The notes: a model not told the origin generated them from the letters alone. Shown: positions 1 through 11,026, counted from the first letter of the stretch. The stretch is 64,000 bases of DNA from Solenopsis invicta (GCF_016802725.1 NC_052679.1:13125463-13189462), one strand, 5' to 3'. Program-made: numbers and translations.

Positions 1-1320
1 TCTTCTAGATTTTTTCTAGATTTTCTATCTTAGAATATTTCAGAATTTAAATATATGAAAATTTCTGAGAAAAAGTATAGATTTTCTCAATATTTTTGAA
101 ATATGTGTTCCAGTTTATAATTGTTATGAGAAAAATTTCCTTCAGAGAATGGTTAAATTATTTACAAGTCATTACTGATTATGTATATGACATGGGTTCA
201 AAACTTTTAGGTTTAGTTAAGAAATTGCGCTAATATCTAGAAAAAATTAGATAAATTAACATTGTTTGCAATACACCTTCTAAATTGAATAAATAAATAT
301 GAAAGGTATACGAGTCGGCACTAAATTTCTAGTATGCTATTTTTATAACTTTAATTAATTTGAAAAGACATTTTTTTTTTAAATAAATGTATAGTACAAT
401 TATATATGTTATTTTGGGAATATGTTTATATACTGATACTCTGCACATAACCGCCCTCATTTAATGATGTATGTGTTATATTTCAAAACATCCAAAATAT
501 AAAAATTTCATAAGTTGTTCTACCATTACGTTTGAATATTTGTATAGAAGCACAATTCTCTTGTTGGTTTAAAAGTTATTTAATTTTTTGTTTTTTTTCT
601 CGATTTTGGTTTTTTCTCTTTTTATGTAAAATTGCACGTAGTAATTTTTATTTATTTGCAAATTTTAGCAGAAAATAAAATTGTTACGGATTGCGGACGT
701 TTGAATCCGGACGTAATTTTTTTTATTTTGGTTTTGATTTTTGAGAAATTAAGGCAGCTGTCACCAGTCGTGGCTCTGAATCGTGCGATAACACGCCCAG
801 ATACATGACAATTTATTTATACGAGAAAGAGGGGGAATTTTGGAAGGGTATATAATTATGTGATTAATAAGCAGTGAATTTAGAAGAATATAATAGTGTT
901 TTATTGAAATAAAAAGAATTTTGACATGCGTGATTGAGCGTACATTTGGCATGGGGTTGCCATGAAAATACATGTTTTTTGGTGCAAACATATCTGATTT
1001 ATTTGGTTTGTAAAAGTGTTATTATTTTTGTATAATTGTTTTATAAATGCCAGAATAATAGAATAAGTGTGAACATGTAAACGCTTGTATGATAGAACTG
1101 CATTTTTGTAAGATCGCTTGAAATTAAATAAATGATCGCTTGTGTTAATAAAATGAAGGAGTCACGCGGTTTGGATTCGCGTCGGTTGGGTTCTGTGTAA
1201 CCTTGATTAGGTTCTTTGTCCATATTTTTTTTAATTTATGAATTGATAAATTAAGTTTGAATTAAATTTGAGTTTTGGTTGCCACAAGAATACGTTAACA
1301 GAATTTCGTACAATATTTTA
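1..1320. other. AT-rich stretch without recognisable gene
   Basis: I see no convincing coding exon, RNA gene or known repeat end here. The only structure is a short imperfect hairpin around 684-715 (TTACGGATT ... AATCCGGACGTAA). Minus-strand open frames at 761-991 and 1041-1223 are short, low in complexity and have no family resemblance. Confidence 0.6.
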
Positions 1321-2335
1321 AATCATGAAAAGAGAAAAGGCTGAGACTTTAATTTGCGCGAATTTACTGTAGTTCGAAATTTTAAATTTAATAAGTAATT
1401 AATTAAAGGTGAATCAGTTGGATCGGAGACGAATGCCTTTTGGGAGGGTAGAAATTCATTTTTGGAAGGTTTGAGAGACATTGGAGAGAGGTTGGAGAAA
1501 AAGTGAGTCGAAGAGTTGCGTTCGCGAGTCTTCTTCGACGGAAAAAAGAGAGATGGAAATATTGGAAGTCGAAGAGTCGCGTTTGCGAATCTTCCTCGAC
1601 GGAATTGGAGAGTGAGAGAGAAAGGAAACGTCGAGGAGTCACGTTTGTGAATTTTCCTCGACGATGAGGATGGAAGAGAGAGGAACGAGTGAGGCCACAC
1701 TTTAGCGTATGTGGTTCAACCCTCTGAGACTGTGGAAGGAGAGAGAAGGGAGAGAGAAAGGATGGTAGAAAAGGAAAAGGCATGCCAGTCGAGGCCATCC
1801 CGAAGACCAATGTCTTCGCCTGGGATAAAACCCACCTGTCGATGCGATCGTACTTGGAGGTTTGTATTTTGGCGGTCGCCGGGCAGCAAATCCCGCTCAA
1901 CCAACAAGACGGATCTGATCTCAGGAGCTCCGATTTTGCTCCTTATATAGGTAAGGATATGGGCAAGAGGTGTCGCGAGACGATTCCTCAGATTCGCGGA
2001 AAATTCGGAGCGATAATTTTTTCGTAACGTATAGCCCTTGGAAGCCCGCACCGTTCTGCAATCGCGCGGCTCGCGCCTATAGTTTGCGCAATGACGCGGA
2101 GATCGTTTCTAGATGGTCGCGGGAACTGCGCGACGCTGGGCTTGCATGTGTTAAGGTCTTACTATGATTTTTCCGGACTTTGCGTTTCATACGAGTAGAA
2201 GAATTTTATTAAAAGTGTACCGATAGTAAATTACAATTTCCGTGTGGATTTGAATTTTATTTATGGTAATTGGTCGGAGGGTGGTTCCGAATTGACGCGA
2301 TAGATTCGCTATTACTAAATGATTTAATATCCAAT
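1321..2335. other. Unclassified repeat-like block with minus-strand promoter-like motif
   Basis: This stretch is richer in GC than its flanks and purine-rich on the plus strand up to about 1780. Overlapping open frames on both strands reflect composition rather than a gene. On the minus strand there is a TATA-like TATATAAG (1942-1949) followed by a T/G-rich leader, as in an LTR promoter, but no matching second copy is in the window. It may be a solo LTR or a fragment of a longer repeat. That is inference only. Confidence 0.35.
1507..1662. repeat. Three tandem hairpin units (about 61-bp period)
   Basis: Three 33-bp units at 1507-1539, 1568-1600 and 1630-1662 each start GTCGA(A/G)GAGT and end TTC(C/T)TCGAC, so each unit folds on itself. 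Changes are scattered through arms and loops. They lie inside the unclassified block and give purine-rich spacers between units. Confidence 0.7.
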
Positions 2336-2402
2336 TCTTTTTTTACAAAAATTTGTCCGCAACTTAGTTTTCAAGTTACAATAAGAATTAGCGTATGACG
2401 GG

Positions 2403-2728
2403 CACTGAACTCAATACATACAGGAAACAGCCGTCCTATAGAAATCGTGCGTAAAAGGCCGGTCAGAGAGAGAGATTTCCATTATGTTGGCTGTTTTTTT
2501 TTTCTTCTTAAGCTCTTGAAACCCGCCATTTTTGATGGTACAATCATATCTAAAAGTTAGTCAAACCTCCTAAAGTGCCTGAATCGTTCTCTGAATTCAT
2601 CAGTCAGCATACTTTTTACGATGCTTGTACCGCCTATGACAGAAAGAGACAACTAACATAACGTAACCCTCTTTCTCTGACCGCTTTTTTCCGGCCATGG
2701 CTCTTTCCTGTATGTATTCAGTTCAGTG
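2403..2728. mobile_element. 326-bp MITE with 8-bp target duplication
   Basis: The ends are CACTGAACTCAATACATACA and, inverted, CACTGAACTGAATACATACA, with similarity continuing inward past 60 bp. It is flanked by ATGACGGG at 2395-2402 and 2729-2736. The opposite arm of the palindrome (15620-15640) carries the uninterrupted site, which confirms the boundaries. An 8-bp duplication is typical of the hAT and P superfamilies. The terminal CACTG is not the usual hAT CAGNG, so the superfamily is left open. Confidence 0.85.
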
Positions 2729-2856
2729 ATGACGGGTCGGAAACAAGTAGTAGACAGAGGCGGCGCGATTCACTGTTACACGCGGGTGTTTCTGTGAGGC
2801 GCTTCCTGCGCTCAAATGACTGACAAAAGTACACGGATAGTACATACCTATTTAAA

Positions 2857-2860
<4 letters not shown>

Positions 2861-2904
<44 letters not shown>
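2861..2904. repeat. (CT)n microsatellite
   Basis: An uninterrupted CT dinucleotide run. The corresponding place in the right palindrome arm (about 15485-15515) is a shorter mixed GA/A tract, so this array expanded after the arms diverged. Confidence 0.95.
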
Positions 2905-2908
<4 letters not shown>

Positions 2909-3473
2909 GTCACTTTAATTATGCTACATTTAACTTGTCAAATTTCGATTCTCTGTCACCCGGCCGTCAAATAACTGGATGACCGTGAAATCTTCAAGTA
3001 AGTTTATGTTACGTCCTGCGGAGTAAAGATTCTTTCCTTCGCAACCAGCGGATATTCTAATTAACGGGCGAGCGACGGTGATCTCACCCCGATCCCAAGA
3101 ATACGGTGACTCTCACGGCAATAACCGGATGTCACGAATTAAGTATCTATAAATTCATCAATTAAGGAGATCTGAGGTGACACCGTTGCTCGATACCGGA
3201 AACACCCAAGATAGTAAAATCAGGGAGCTGGAAGACGCACGTGTGCATCCCTTTGAGTTCTGATGCCCGACACCCGCATAGCAACAAATCAAATAATTTT
3301 TTGACATTTAATGCTTCTGAGAGTTCAATTGTCAAACCTGCCGCTTTCTCGGATAACAATTACCGAGAAATGTAAAAAAGTCGTAAAAGTAAATATTGCA
3401 CGTGGGTGTATTAATGAATAAAGTGGTGCACACGGCCCTCGAAGGGACAAAGGGAATCATAGATGAAAAGTAG

Positions 3474-3481
3474 TATAAATA
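3474..3481 (+). promoter_or_regulatory. TATA box of the TTTA-flanked element
   Basis: TATAAATA is followed about 30 bp downstream by a GC-rich leader containing repeated CAGTTCG/CGTAGT motifs (about 3505-3545). It lies about 470 bp inside the element and 1.1 kb upstream of its ORF, so a transcript from here would need the intron proposed for the ORF. Confidence 0.5.
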
Positions 3482-3636
3482 GGTGCGTCTTCTAGCGGAG
3501 CGCGCAGTACGCAGTTCGTAGTTCGTAGTACACAGTTCACAGTCCGAATCGCAGTTCCGTGGTACCTTGCATGCCCGAGTTCTGCGACTCTCGGATCCGC
3601 GGCCTCTAAGCTCATGCTGAGCACAAATCTCGGTCG

Positions 3637-3797
3637 GGAAGGTGCTATAGCGAAAACCGGCATATCCGGGATCTGGCGACCGTTCCCCATCGCACTCGCA
3701 ATTTTGGCTGACTGGAAAGTGCTATAGTGAGAGCGGGCATATTTGGGATCTGCTAACCATTCTCCATCGCACCTGCTATCCTTTTGGCTGAATTGTT
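3637..3797. repeat. Two-copy tandem duplication of about 80 bp
   Basis: The segment beginning GGTGCTATAGCGA at 3637 is repeated from about 3717 as GTGCTATAGTGAGA. Both share CCATCGCAC and TTTTGGCTGA near their ends. The copies differ by roughly one base in five, so the duplication is old. It lies in the presumed 5' leader of the element's transcript. Confidence 0.7.
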
Positions 3798-3972
3798 CGT
3801 CTCCCGCTGAGTCCGGCCCCAGTTTGGAGGTCTGCGACCCGAGAGTACCACATTTGTCAACTCTAATAGTTTAACCAACAAGTAGTAAGTTTCAATCATA
3901 AGTTTATCTTTCCTGACGGGCTTTTCTCTCTTACGGGTGATTTATACATATTCACATTACAATTTCCCCTCC

Positions 3973-4390
3973 AAATCGAATCAAACTCTGTTGATTCGAT
4001 TCAATTTTGATTTCCATTCTGGATTAAATCGAGTCTCGGCTCGTTTGATTCAAAGGAAATTATACTCTTATTCTTCTGGATTGAATCAAACTCTGTTTGA
4101 TTTCATTCAATTTTGATTTCCATTCTGGATTAAATCGAGTCTCGGCTCGTTTGATTCAAAGGAAATTATACCCTTATTCTTCTGGATTGAATCAAACTCT
4201 GTTTGATTTGATTCAATTTTGATTTCCATTCTGGATTAAATCGAGTCTCGGCTCGTTTGATTCAAAGGAAATTATACCCTTATTCTTCTGGATTGAATCA
4301 AACTCTGTTTGATTTGATTCAATTTTGATTTCCATTCTGGATTAAATCGAGTTTCGGTTCGATTTGATTCAAAGAAATTTAGACTTTCTG
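3973..4390. repeat. 106-bp tandem array, about four units
   Basis: Units recur with a 106-bp period (TTGAATCAAACTCTG at 4081, 4187 and 4293, with a partial earlier unit). Each contains GAATCAAA / TTTGATTC in both orientations, so units can pair within and between themselves. The copies are nearly identical, pointing to recent amplification or homogenisation. The array lies in the proposed intron upstream of the ORF. Confidence 0.9.
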
Positions 4391-4549
4391 GATTCGAATC
4401 GCTATCCTCCGATTCGATTCAGACTCACTTTATTTTCTAATTCAACTACCTTCCCCTCTCCTCTTCCCAGCTAAAAATCTTTTTTTTTCTATTATTTTTA
4501 TTTATTTATTTCTTTTTTTTTCTTCTCTTCTTTCTATTTCGTATATTAG

Positions 4550-5716
4550 AGAGAAAAGCGGGTCAAACATTTTTGTTATTTCGTTCTAGTGAATAACCAT
4601 ATTCCACCCAAGATACACAAAAATAAGTCTCGCGCCGGAGCCCGCCACCGTCGGAATCGCAGAAACCAGAGAGCAAGAAAGCTTGCTGCGTCGCTCAATC
4701 TCCCTTCTGAAGCAACACCGTTTATCGCTAACTTATTGAAATTAGGAACATTACACAACAAACAATTCAACATCTCAATAACTTCCGGTGACACGCCCAC
4801 CAATTCTTTCTCTGAACCAGTCGCTCTCGATGAAAAGGAACCGTCGACCCCCTCTGAACACGTAAATTTACTCACTGAACCCTCTTACTCTCCAGTCGCT
4901 CTCGACGAAGAGGAACCGTCGACCCCCTCTGAACACGTAAATTTACTCGCTGAACCCTCTTACTCTCCAGTCGCTCTCGACGAAGAGGAACCGTCGACCC
5001 CCTCTGAACACGTAAATTTACTCGCTGAACCCCCTTACTCTCCAGTCGTTCTCGACGAAGAGGAACCGTCGACCCCCTCTGAATACGTAAATTTACTCGC
5101 TGAACCCTCTTACTCTCCAGTCGCTCTCGACGAAGAGGAACCGCCAACCCCCTCCGAACAAGCAAACTCCCCCGCCTCTATTTCGAGTCAACTCACGTAT
5201 AGGATCTTCCCCGATTCTCCTATCTCCCTGTCTCCACCTCCAAACCCCGAGGTTCCGGACTTCGGGGAGGACGGATTTCTGCGGAAATCTCCGAGCCCCG
5301 GGTTCCTCGATCTCGAGGAGGAGGAAGAAGCTCCCTTAGAGCCTCCGATCTTCGGATCCCACGATCTCGAGGATGGGCCTCCTCCCCCTTCTCCTGTCCC
5401 CAGCGTGGAATATCTAGACGACCTTCCACCACTTCCACCTCGTTCGTTTTTCGCTCCTGGCCCCCTCCAGTCTTTAAACGCCATCCTGTCTGTCCTCCCT
5501 TTGTGTTCCAATCCCCTCCCTCCTGGCGCATTTTCAGTCGAGCCCAACCAGTTCAATCTGAAAACCGTTCGCGCCTACCTTCCCCACCTCTCTCCTGACG
5601 GACCTATTCCCGTCTTCTTTCCCCACACGTACCCAAGTTATTACTTAGTCCCGAAATTAATGTTCCTTAATCATTTTCGCCCCAATTTCGCTACGGTAAC
5701 TGAAATTAGCGAATAA
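4550..5716 (+). CDS. Unknown protein with basic head, 25-residue repeats and Pro-rich tail
   Basis: The frame is open from 4550 to the stop at 5716 but has no ATG near its start. The first methionine codon is close to the C-terminus. Just upstream is a long pyrimidine tract ending TATTAG at 4549, a textbook 3' splice site, so I read this as a downstream exon. A GTAAGT donor at 3885 is one candidate partner. Counting from 4589, residues about 15-45 are Arg/Lys-rich. From residue 77 there are four full copies and a partial fifth copy of a 25-residue unit (PVALDEEEPSTPSE... core; DNA copies at 4817, 4892, 4967, 5042, 5117). A proline/acid-rich segment follows (to about 300), then a less biased C-terminal 70 residues. 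I recognise no domain. It could be a gag-like or accessory protein of the element. Confidence 0.5.
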   Translation, partial: REKRVKHFCYFVLVNNHIPPKIHKNKSRAGARHRRNRRNQRARKLAASLNLPSEATPFIANLLKLGTLHNKQFNISITSGDTPTNSFSEPVALDEKEPSTPSEHVNLLTEPSYSPVALDEEEPSTPSEHVNLLAEPSYSPVALDEEEPSTPSEHVNLLAEPPYSPVVLDEEEPSTPSEYVNLLAEPSYSPVALDEEEPPTPSEQANSPASISSQLTYRIFPDSPISLSPPPNPEVPDFGEDGFLRKSPSPGFLDLEEEEEAPLEPPIFGSHDLEDGPPPPSPVPSVEYLDDLPPLPPRSFFAPGPLQSLNAILSVLPLCSNPLPPGAFSVEPNQFNLKTVRAYLPHLSPDGPIPVFFPHTYPSYYLVPKLMFLNHFRPNFATVTEISE

Positions 5717-6950
5717 TATTTCTAGATAAATATGGACACGATTACACATACACACGTCCGAATACTCTGTTTGTTACACTAATATACAATATTATAAGTG
5801 TAAATATATATATAAATGTGTATACTCGTAATTGCTAACCTCGAGCTTTCTATCACGAGTCTGTGGATTTTTCTGTATTATCAAATTGTGTTCCTTAACT
5901 CTAATCTATAATAAATTACTTCTACATAGAATTAATCCTTTTTTTTATACATATTTATCTTTCACATTTTCTTTCAATAAATCAATGACTGATTATAAGG
6001 AGTTTAATTAATTTCTCCACCTCACTCATCATCTCTTGCTCTATTAGGCCAAGCACTAGGTCCGATCCCGAGGTAAAGCAATTAAATTTGCTGCCTCAAA
6101 ACAGTACCGAGGGACGCGAGACACCCTGAATGTTGTCATTGGGCCCCCCGCTGTGGACTCATTGACTCATATATTCTGGGTTGTCGACGCGGCCTGCCTG
6201 TGCCTCGTGGGCACATTCTCAAGCTGTTACGTCCCTCCTTTCTCCCTCCATGTCTTACCTATCCTACCTCAACTCTGGACGTAACATTTAAATTATTATA
6301 ATAAATGTACGCCCGTAAATAATAAAATTTAATGCAAATTAGATTACTTAAATGTGCACTTGCAAGTTAAAAGTAGCTTTTAAAATGCACAAAAAGGAAA
6401 GAAAGGAGAAAGAGAGAGAGAGAGAGAGAGAGAGACGGTGGGAGGGCCTTTGAACAAGTTTAAGCACGTTCACTTACGCACACGGCGATCAGCGTATTGT
6501 TTCCACGATGCAACAGTTCAATTTAAATTTGTCCTTTATCCAGATCTATCCCTCAAAGTTGTTTCACATTTTACCACATTTACACTATTTACTCTGCACT
6601 TGATCGATAAACCCGGACCTACGGGACGAACCAATCGATCGACTTTATTAATTACTATTAATCACTACTTTAATCACTACAATCATTCGATGCGTTAAAA
6701 TTACTCGAAAAAACACGTATTTACGTTACGATCACACAACACGTGTTCACGCGACGATATCAAGCAGTCAACTGAATGTTATTGGTTATATCGTTATAAG
6801 AGTGTCGAACGATTGGTTAAAGCCATAAGTCAAAACAAAGCAATTCAAAATGAAAATATTAAATAATACGATTTACATCAATGCAATTTATTAGAAAAAT
6901 GTGGCAAATGCATGTTTATCATTACTTGTTAAAAATTGTATGATCCATAA

Positions 6951-7204
6951 GTGACTTTATCAAGATAATTATTTTGAATATTTATTATGAAGAAAACTTC
7001 AAAGATATAATTTTTGAAATATCCTTGCAGCAACGGATAATTTGCTCTTTTCAGGGCAAACAAATATTTTATTTTGAGGAATATTTTTACAGTTGTCGCA
7101 AATATTAAAAAATAAGATATAAAAAAATATTTAGAAGAAATTGATTTGGATAAAATTATTTCTTGAATATTTTAAATAAATAATAATTATTTTGATAAAG
7201 TCAC
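6951..7204. mobile_element. 254-bp MITE with TAA duplication (PIF/Harbinger-like)
   Basis: The inverted ends start GTGACTTTATCAAGATAATT and, from the right, GTGACTTTATCAAAATAATT. TAA flanks both sides (6948-6950 and 7205-7207). A 3-bp TAA/TTA duplication is characteristic of PIF/Harbinger elements. It sits in the loop of the giant palindrome, and removing it helps reduce the loop to about 20 bp. It has no coding capacity. Confidence 0.65.
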
Positions 7205-7213
7205 TAACATACA

Positions 7214-9102
7214 CCCCAGCACAAAACGTCCTCGGGATGATACTGAATTCGTCCTGAATGTCCCGGGACAATAATGCGATGGACTTAGGATATTATACTA
7301 GGATGAAAATTTCAGGACTTTCCGAGCAATATTAAATAAACTAAAGGAATTCTATATACAGCCTACATTATACCCACTGGCCGTAATTTTAAGTCATCCA
7401 CACAGCACACTGTATTCAAACGACGTTCTTGGGACGTCTAAGTCCTAAGCCGAGCCTAAGGACGTCCGTAGGTCGTTCAAATCTTAAGTCGATCCTAAGG
7501 ACGTCCTTTGACTGTCTCTCTGTGTCATATGACACAAACTAGAAAAGCTAAGGAAAAATAGAAAAATTCACGGTTATAACACTTTTCCGCATTCCTACAT
7601 TATCAAATAACTAACTTCTTTAATGTTAAAACTTTTATTTAATAAAGATTTAAATTTGAGCAAAGAAATTTGAGATTAAGAATTTCGCTTTAAACAAAAA
7701 AGACCAAGACTGCCTACGGAGGATTAATCCAGACTATATATAATATCTAAGTATGTATATAAAAAATTTAAGAAAGTTTTAATTATAAATCACACTTAAA
7801 TATAAAATTATTTTAATAAAAAAAAAACGTTTGTATTGTATCAGAAAATTAAGTATACTAGTAGGATTTGATTTTATTGCTGCATTGGACTGCACAAGCT
7901 TTTTCTTTTTGCTTTCATCAAATTTTAAACATATACCTAAATATTATTTTTAACGCAAAATGTGCACTACTTCAGCAATAAAAAGCAGACCTATAATACA
8001 TATGACAGCTACTCTGAATCATAAAAATCAACTTAAAATTATACATTGTTTTTAAATAATTAATCACATATTTAATCTCTAATGAATAAAAAAAAATAAA
8101 AAAATTTCTTTGATATATAATAATTAAATGTTAATTTCACAATTTCAAACATATAAAGATTTAGAGCCGCTGTTCATATATCATCAAAAATTGGCTGCGT
8201 TTAGCGGAAAATAGCTTTGCAATTGTTGTAAAATCTTTAATATAAATAGTTATACATTCACATACAAAAAGTAAGGGCAAATATTAATTATATCAAAGAA
8301 TTTTACAACGGTATCAATAGACAAAATAGATCTATTAATGAAGAAACCTCAGTCTACATCTCAATGAGCAGACAATATTTTTTAAATATTTTTTAAATGT
8401 TTTTTTTAATAAAAATTTTTTCATACTTAATTTAGTTATTGTATTATATTGACATATTTGCTAGTTGCATTCTTAAACAAAAATAACAAAAAAGTTATTC
8501 CAGATGCTAATCCGCATTTGTAAATATCAGTAGAAAAACTATAATTTTATATATGTTTATATAAATAATATGGTTTAATTATACATAGTTCATCTTTTCA
8601 ATAATATAAATTTACTTAATCTATCAGTTATATACACATATTAGAATAAAGTGTTCATAGATCATCACGAGGGATCTAGTTCGCAGCGATCACGGAAGTC
8701 AAGCCACGTTCACCGGAGTCGCGACTTGGATGGGTGAACGTTCGGAAATTTTCGAGAAAAAATTCCTGATTCTTTTTTTGCGAAAAATGTTTTTTAAAAT
8801 GTTATTAAAATATTGTTTTGCTCATTGGAATTATGTAGTGTAATAATATAATATATTTATGCGGATATTTCTTAAATACCCTAAAATGGTCTTGAAATGC
8901 GTATGTATATCCCGAGGATTGCGAATGGACGTCCTTAGGACTCCCGACGGGACGTCCACAGGATGTCCATAGGCAAGAATGAGGCGCTCATTCGGCAGTC
9001 TACAAGACGTCCACAGGATGTTTCGGGACTATAACAGGTAGTTCCCAAGATATCCCGCTCGTCCCGACAGGACGTCCTTAGGACGTGCCTGTGCTATTAG
9101 GG
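7214..9102. mobile_element. CCCC...GGG element with CA duplication and GGACGTCC motifs
   Basis: The left end is CCCCAGCACAAAACGTCC. The right end, reversed, is CCCTAATAGCACAGGCACGT. CA flanks both ends (7212-7213 and 9103-9104). Both terminal 300-bp regions are full of GGACGTCC-like motifs in both orientations, while the middle 1.1 kb is AT-rich and non-coding. It belongs to the CCC-ended, 2-bp-duplication set described under findings. I saw no open frame with family similarity. Confidence 0.7.
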
Positions 9103-10305
9103 CAATTTTTAACAAATAATGATAAATATGCATTTGCAACATTTTTCTAATAAATTGTATTGATGTAAATCGTATTAACCAATATTTTTATTTTAAATTG
9201 TCTTGTTTTGACTTATGGCTTTAACCAATCGTTCGACACTCTTACAACGATATAACCAATAACATTCAGTCGACTGCTTGATATCGTCGAGTGAACACGT
9301 GTTGTGTGATCGTAACGTAAATACGTGTTTTTTCGAGTAATTTTAACGCATCGAATGATTGTAGTGATTAGAGTAGTGATTAATAGTAATTAATAAAGTC
9401 GATCGATGAGTTCGTCGCATAGTTCCGCGTTTATCGATCAAGTGTAGAGTAAATAGTGTAAATGTGGTGAAATATGAAACAACTTCGAGGGATAGATCTG
9501 GATAAAGGACAAATTTAAATTGAACTGTTACATCGTGGAAACAATAAGCTGATCGCCGTGTGCATGAGTAAACATGTTTAAACTTGTTTGAAGCCCCCTC
9601 CTCCCCCGTCTCTTTCTCTTTCTCTCTACCTTTCCTTCCCTTCTTGTGCGTTTTAAAAGTGTTACTTCCCAAATAGCCAAACGTGAATACTCAATCTAAA
9701 TCAAATAATTGCAGAAATTAAGTTGCTCGTCAATTGCTATTATGTTGCCTATAATTTAATGAAACAAAAATGTTTTTGTTAATTCAATGTTAATATGCTG
9801 AGTTTTATTGTCAAACAACGGTAGAACAACTGTTGCAACCAATGTTTATAGCAATCTGATAGCAATATGTGAACAACGATTATCATTCATGAGTTGTGAG
9901 CAACGTGTCGGCAACCGAATGGTAATATAAAGTTAACAGAAACATGCGAGTACTTATTACTTTTATTCATAAGTTGTGAGCAACATGTCGGCAACCGAAT
10001 AGCAACTCTACTATAATAATAATTGCTGAAAAGTTTTCAGCATTTAAGGTAAATGTCCCTATTTGTGACCCTGACCCAATTTGTGACCCCTCGCGGACAT
10101 TTATTAAATTAATTAGAAAGTGTAAGGATTTCATCCTTGAAAAGGATATTTATTGCGCTTGGCTATTAATTAGCTACAATTTGATATATGGTTTCAGTGA
10201 TATTTTATCAATAAATATGCATAAAAATGTGACATAAGGTGCTCGCGGTGTCGTCAGTGGCAGGTCGAGCGCAAGTTTGCTGCCATGTTAGTAGGGTGAG
10301 GTGTT

Positions 10306-10368
10306 TGTCGTGACACAGTGACAGCTTCAGTAATCTCATCAAAAGGAAAAGTGAAAGGACAATTTTGT
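10306..10368 (+). promoter_or_regulatory. Candidate first exon A of the pogo transposase transcript
   Basis: This segment ends in a strong 5' splice site (GTAAGTATC at 10369). It is duplicated at 10843-10896, including CACAGTGACAGCTTC and the donor. The shared acceptor would be the TACGCAG at 11001-11007, placing the transposase ATG 19 bp into the next exon. The exon start is not determined. Confidence 0.5.
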
Positions 10369-10842
10369 GTAAGTATCACAGTAAATGATTAATAAATGTT
10401 GTGCTATTAGTATGTTTCGGAAAAGGTTGGTAGTTTTGAGTATATAAGCAAAAGTTACAATATGGGACAATAAAATACGCATGTCTCTATTTGTGACCCG
10501 GCTCAAGAAAACTAATTATAACAGTAAATTCGCTGCTTTAAAAAAAAAACATAATTAACACTCATCTTTACACAAATATTCAATGCATGCTCGAGGGTAA
10601 ACAACGCTATCGCTGTAGGTTATGTTTGGTTATCGTGGTTTTTTTTTTTGACTTTTTTGGACTTTGTATGTTTTGTGTTGATTTGTGACGAAAAGTAATA
10701 ATCTTATTAAAAAGAGCAAAAACGAGATTATTAAGTACATAAAAATCCATTTTGAGAATGTTTATTATTTTATGTGGAAATTATAAGACAAATGTTTGTT
10801 TTTAAGTTAGCAGGTTAGGTGCAAATACCTATGACAAATCAT

Positions 10843-10896
10843 AACACAGTGACAGCTTCTTTGACGTGAAGAAAAAAAATTACAAGACAATTTTGT
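10843..10896 (+). promoter_or_regulatory. Candidate first exon B (duplicate of exon A)
   Basis: A diverged copy of exon A with the same donor context (TTTTGT then GTAAGTATCACAGTGAATG). Two alternative leaders joined to one acceptor would give the element two promoters. Which is used cannot be told from sequence. Confidence 0.5.
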
Positions 10897-11026
10897 GTAA
10901 GTATCACAGTGAATGATTAATAAATGATATTTATATTTGTATAAGAAGAATGTTTCTTTCAATGTTTGAATTTTAATGACATTTTGGATTCTCATTTCTG
11001 TACGCAGGTGAAAGTTTCCATTCAGC

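Larger units (their letters stand above)
3007..6286 (+). mobile_element. 3.28-kb TTTA-flanked element carrying a repeat-rich ORF
   Basis: It begins TGTTACGTCC and ends GGACGTAACA (10-bp inverted ends) and is flanked by TTTA at 3003-3006 and 6287-6290. The other palindrome arm shows the intact target near 15375-15400. Inside are a TATA box, an 80-bp duplication, a 106-bp tandem array, an acceptor-like pyrimidine tract followed by a 389-codon open frame, and AATAAA motifs. TG...CA ends with a 4-bp duplication fit a solo Ty3/Gypsy-type LTR, but 3.3 kb with its own ORF would be exceptional. They also fit a Ginger-type DNA transposon end, although no integrase is present. I cannot decide between these. 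Confidence 0.75.

Noticed and set aside
1403..2051. Minus-strand frames of 111-165 residues
   Set aside because: They cross the hairpin repeats and purine tracts. Several frames overlap with no domain, typical of repeat composition.
6438..6698. Open frame on the plus strand in the left palindrome arm
   Set aside because: It is the mirror image of the minus-strand frame at 9343-9672 and is explained by the inverted arms. No family resemblance.
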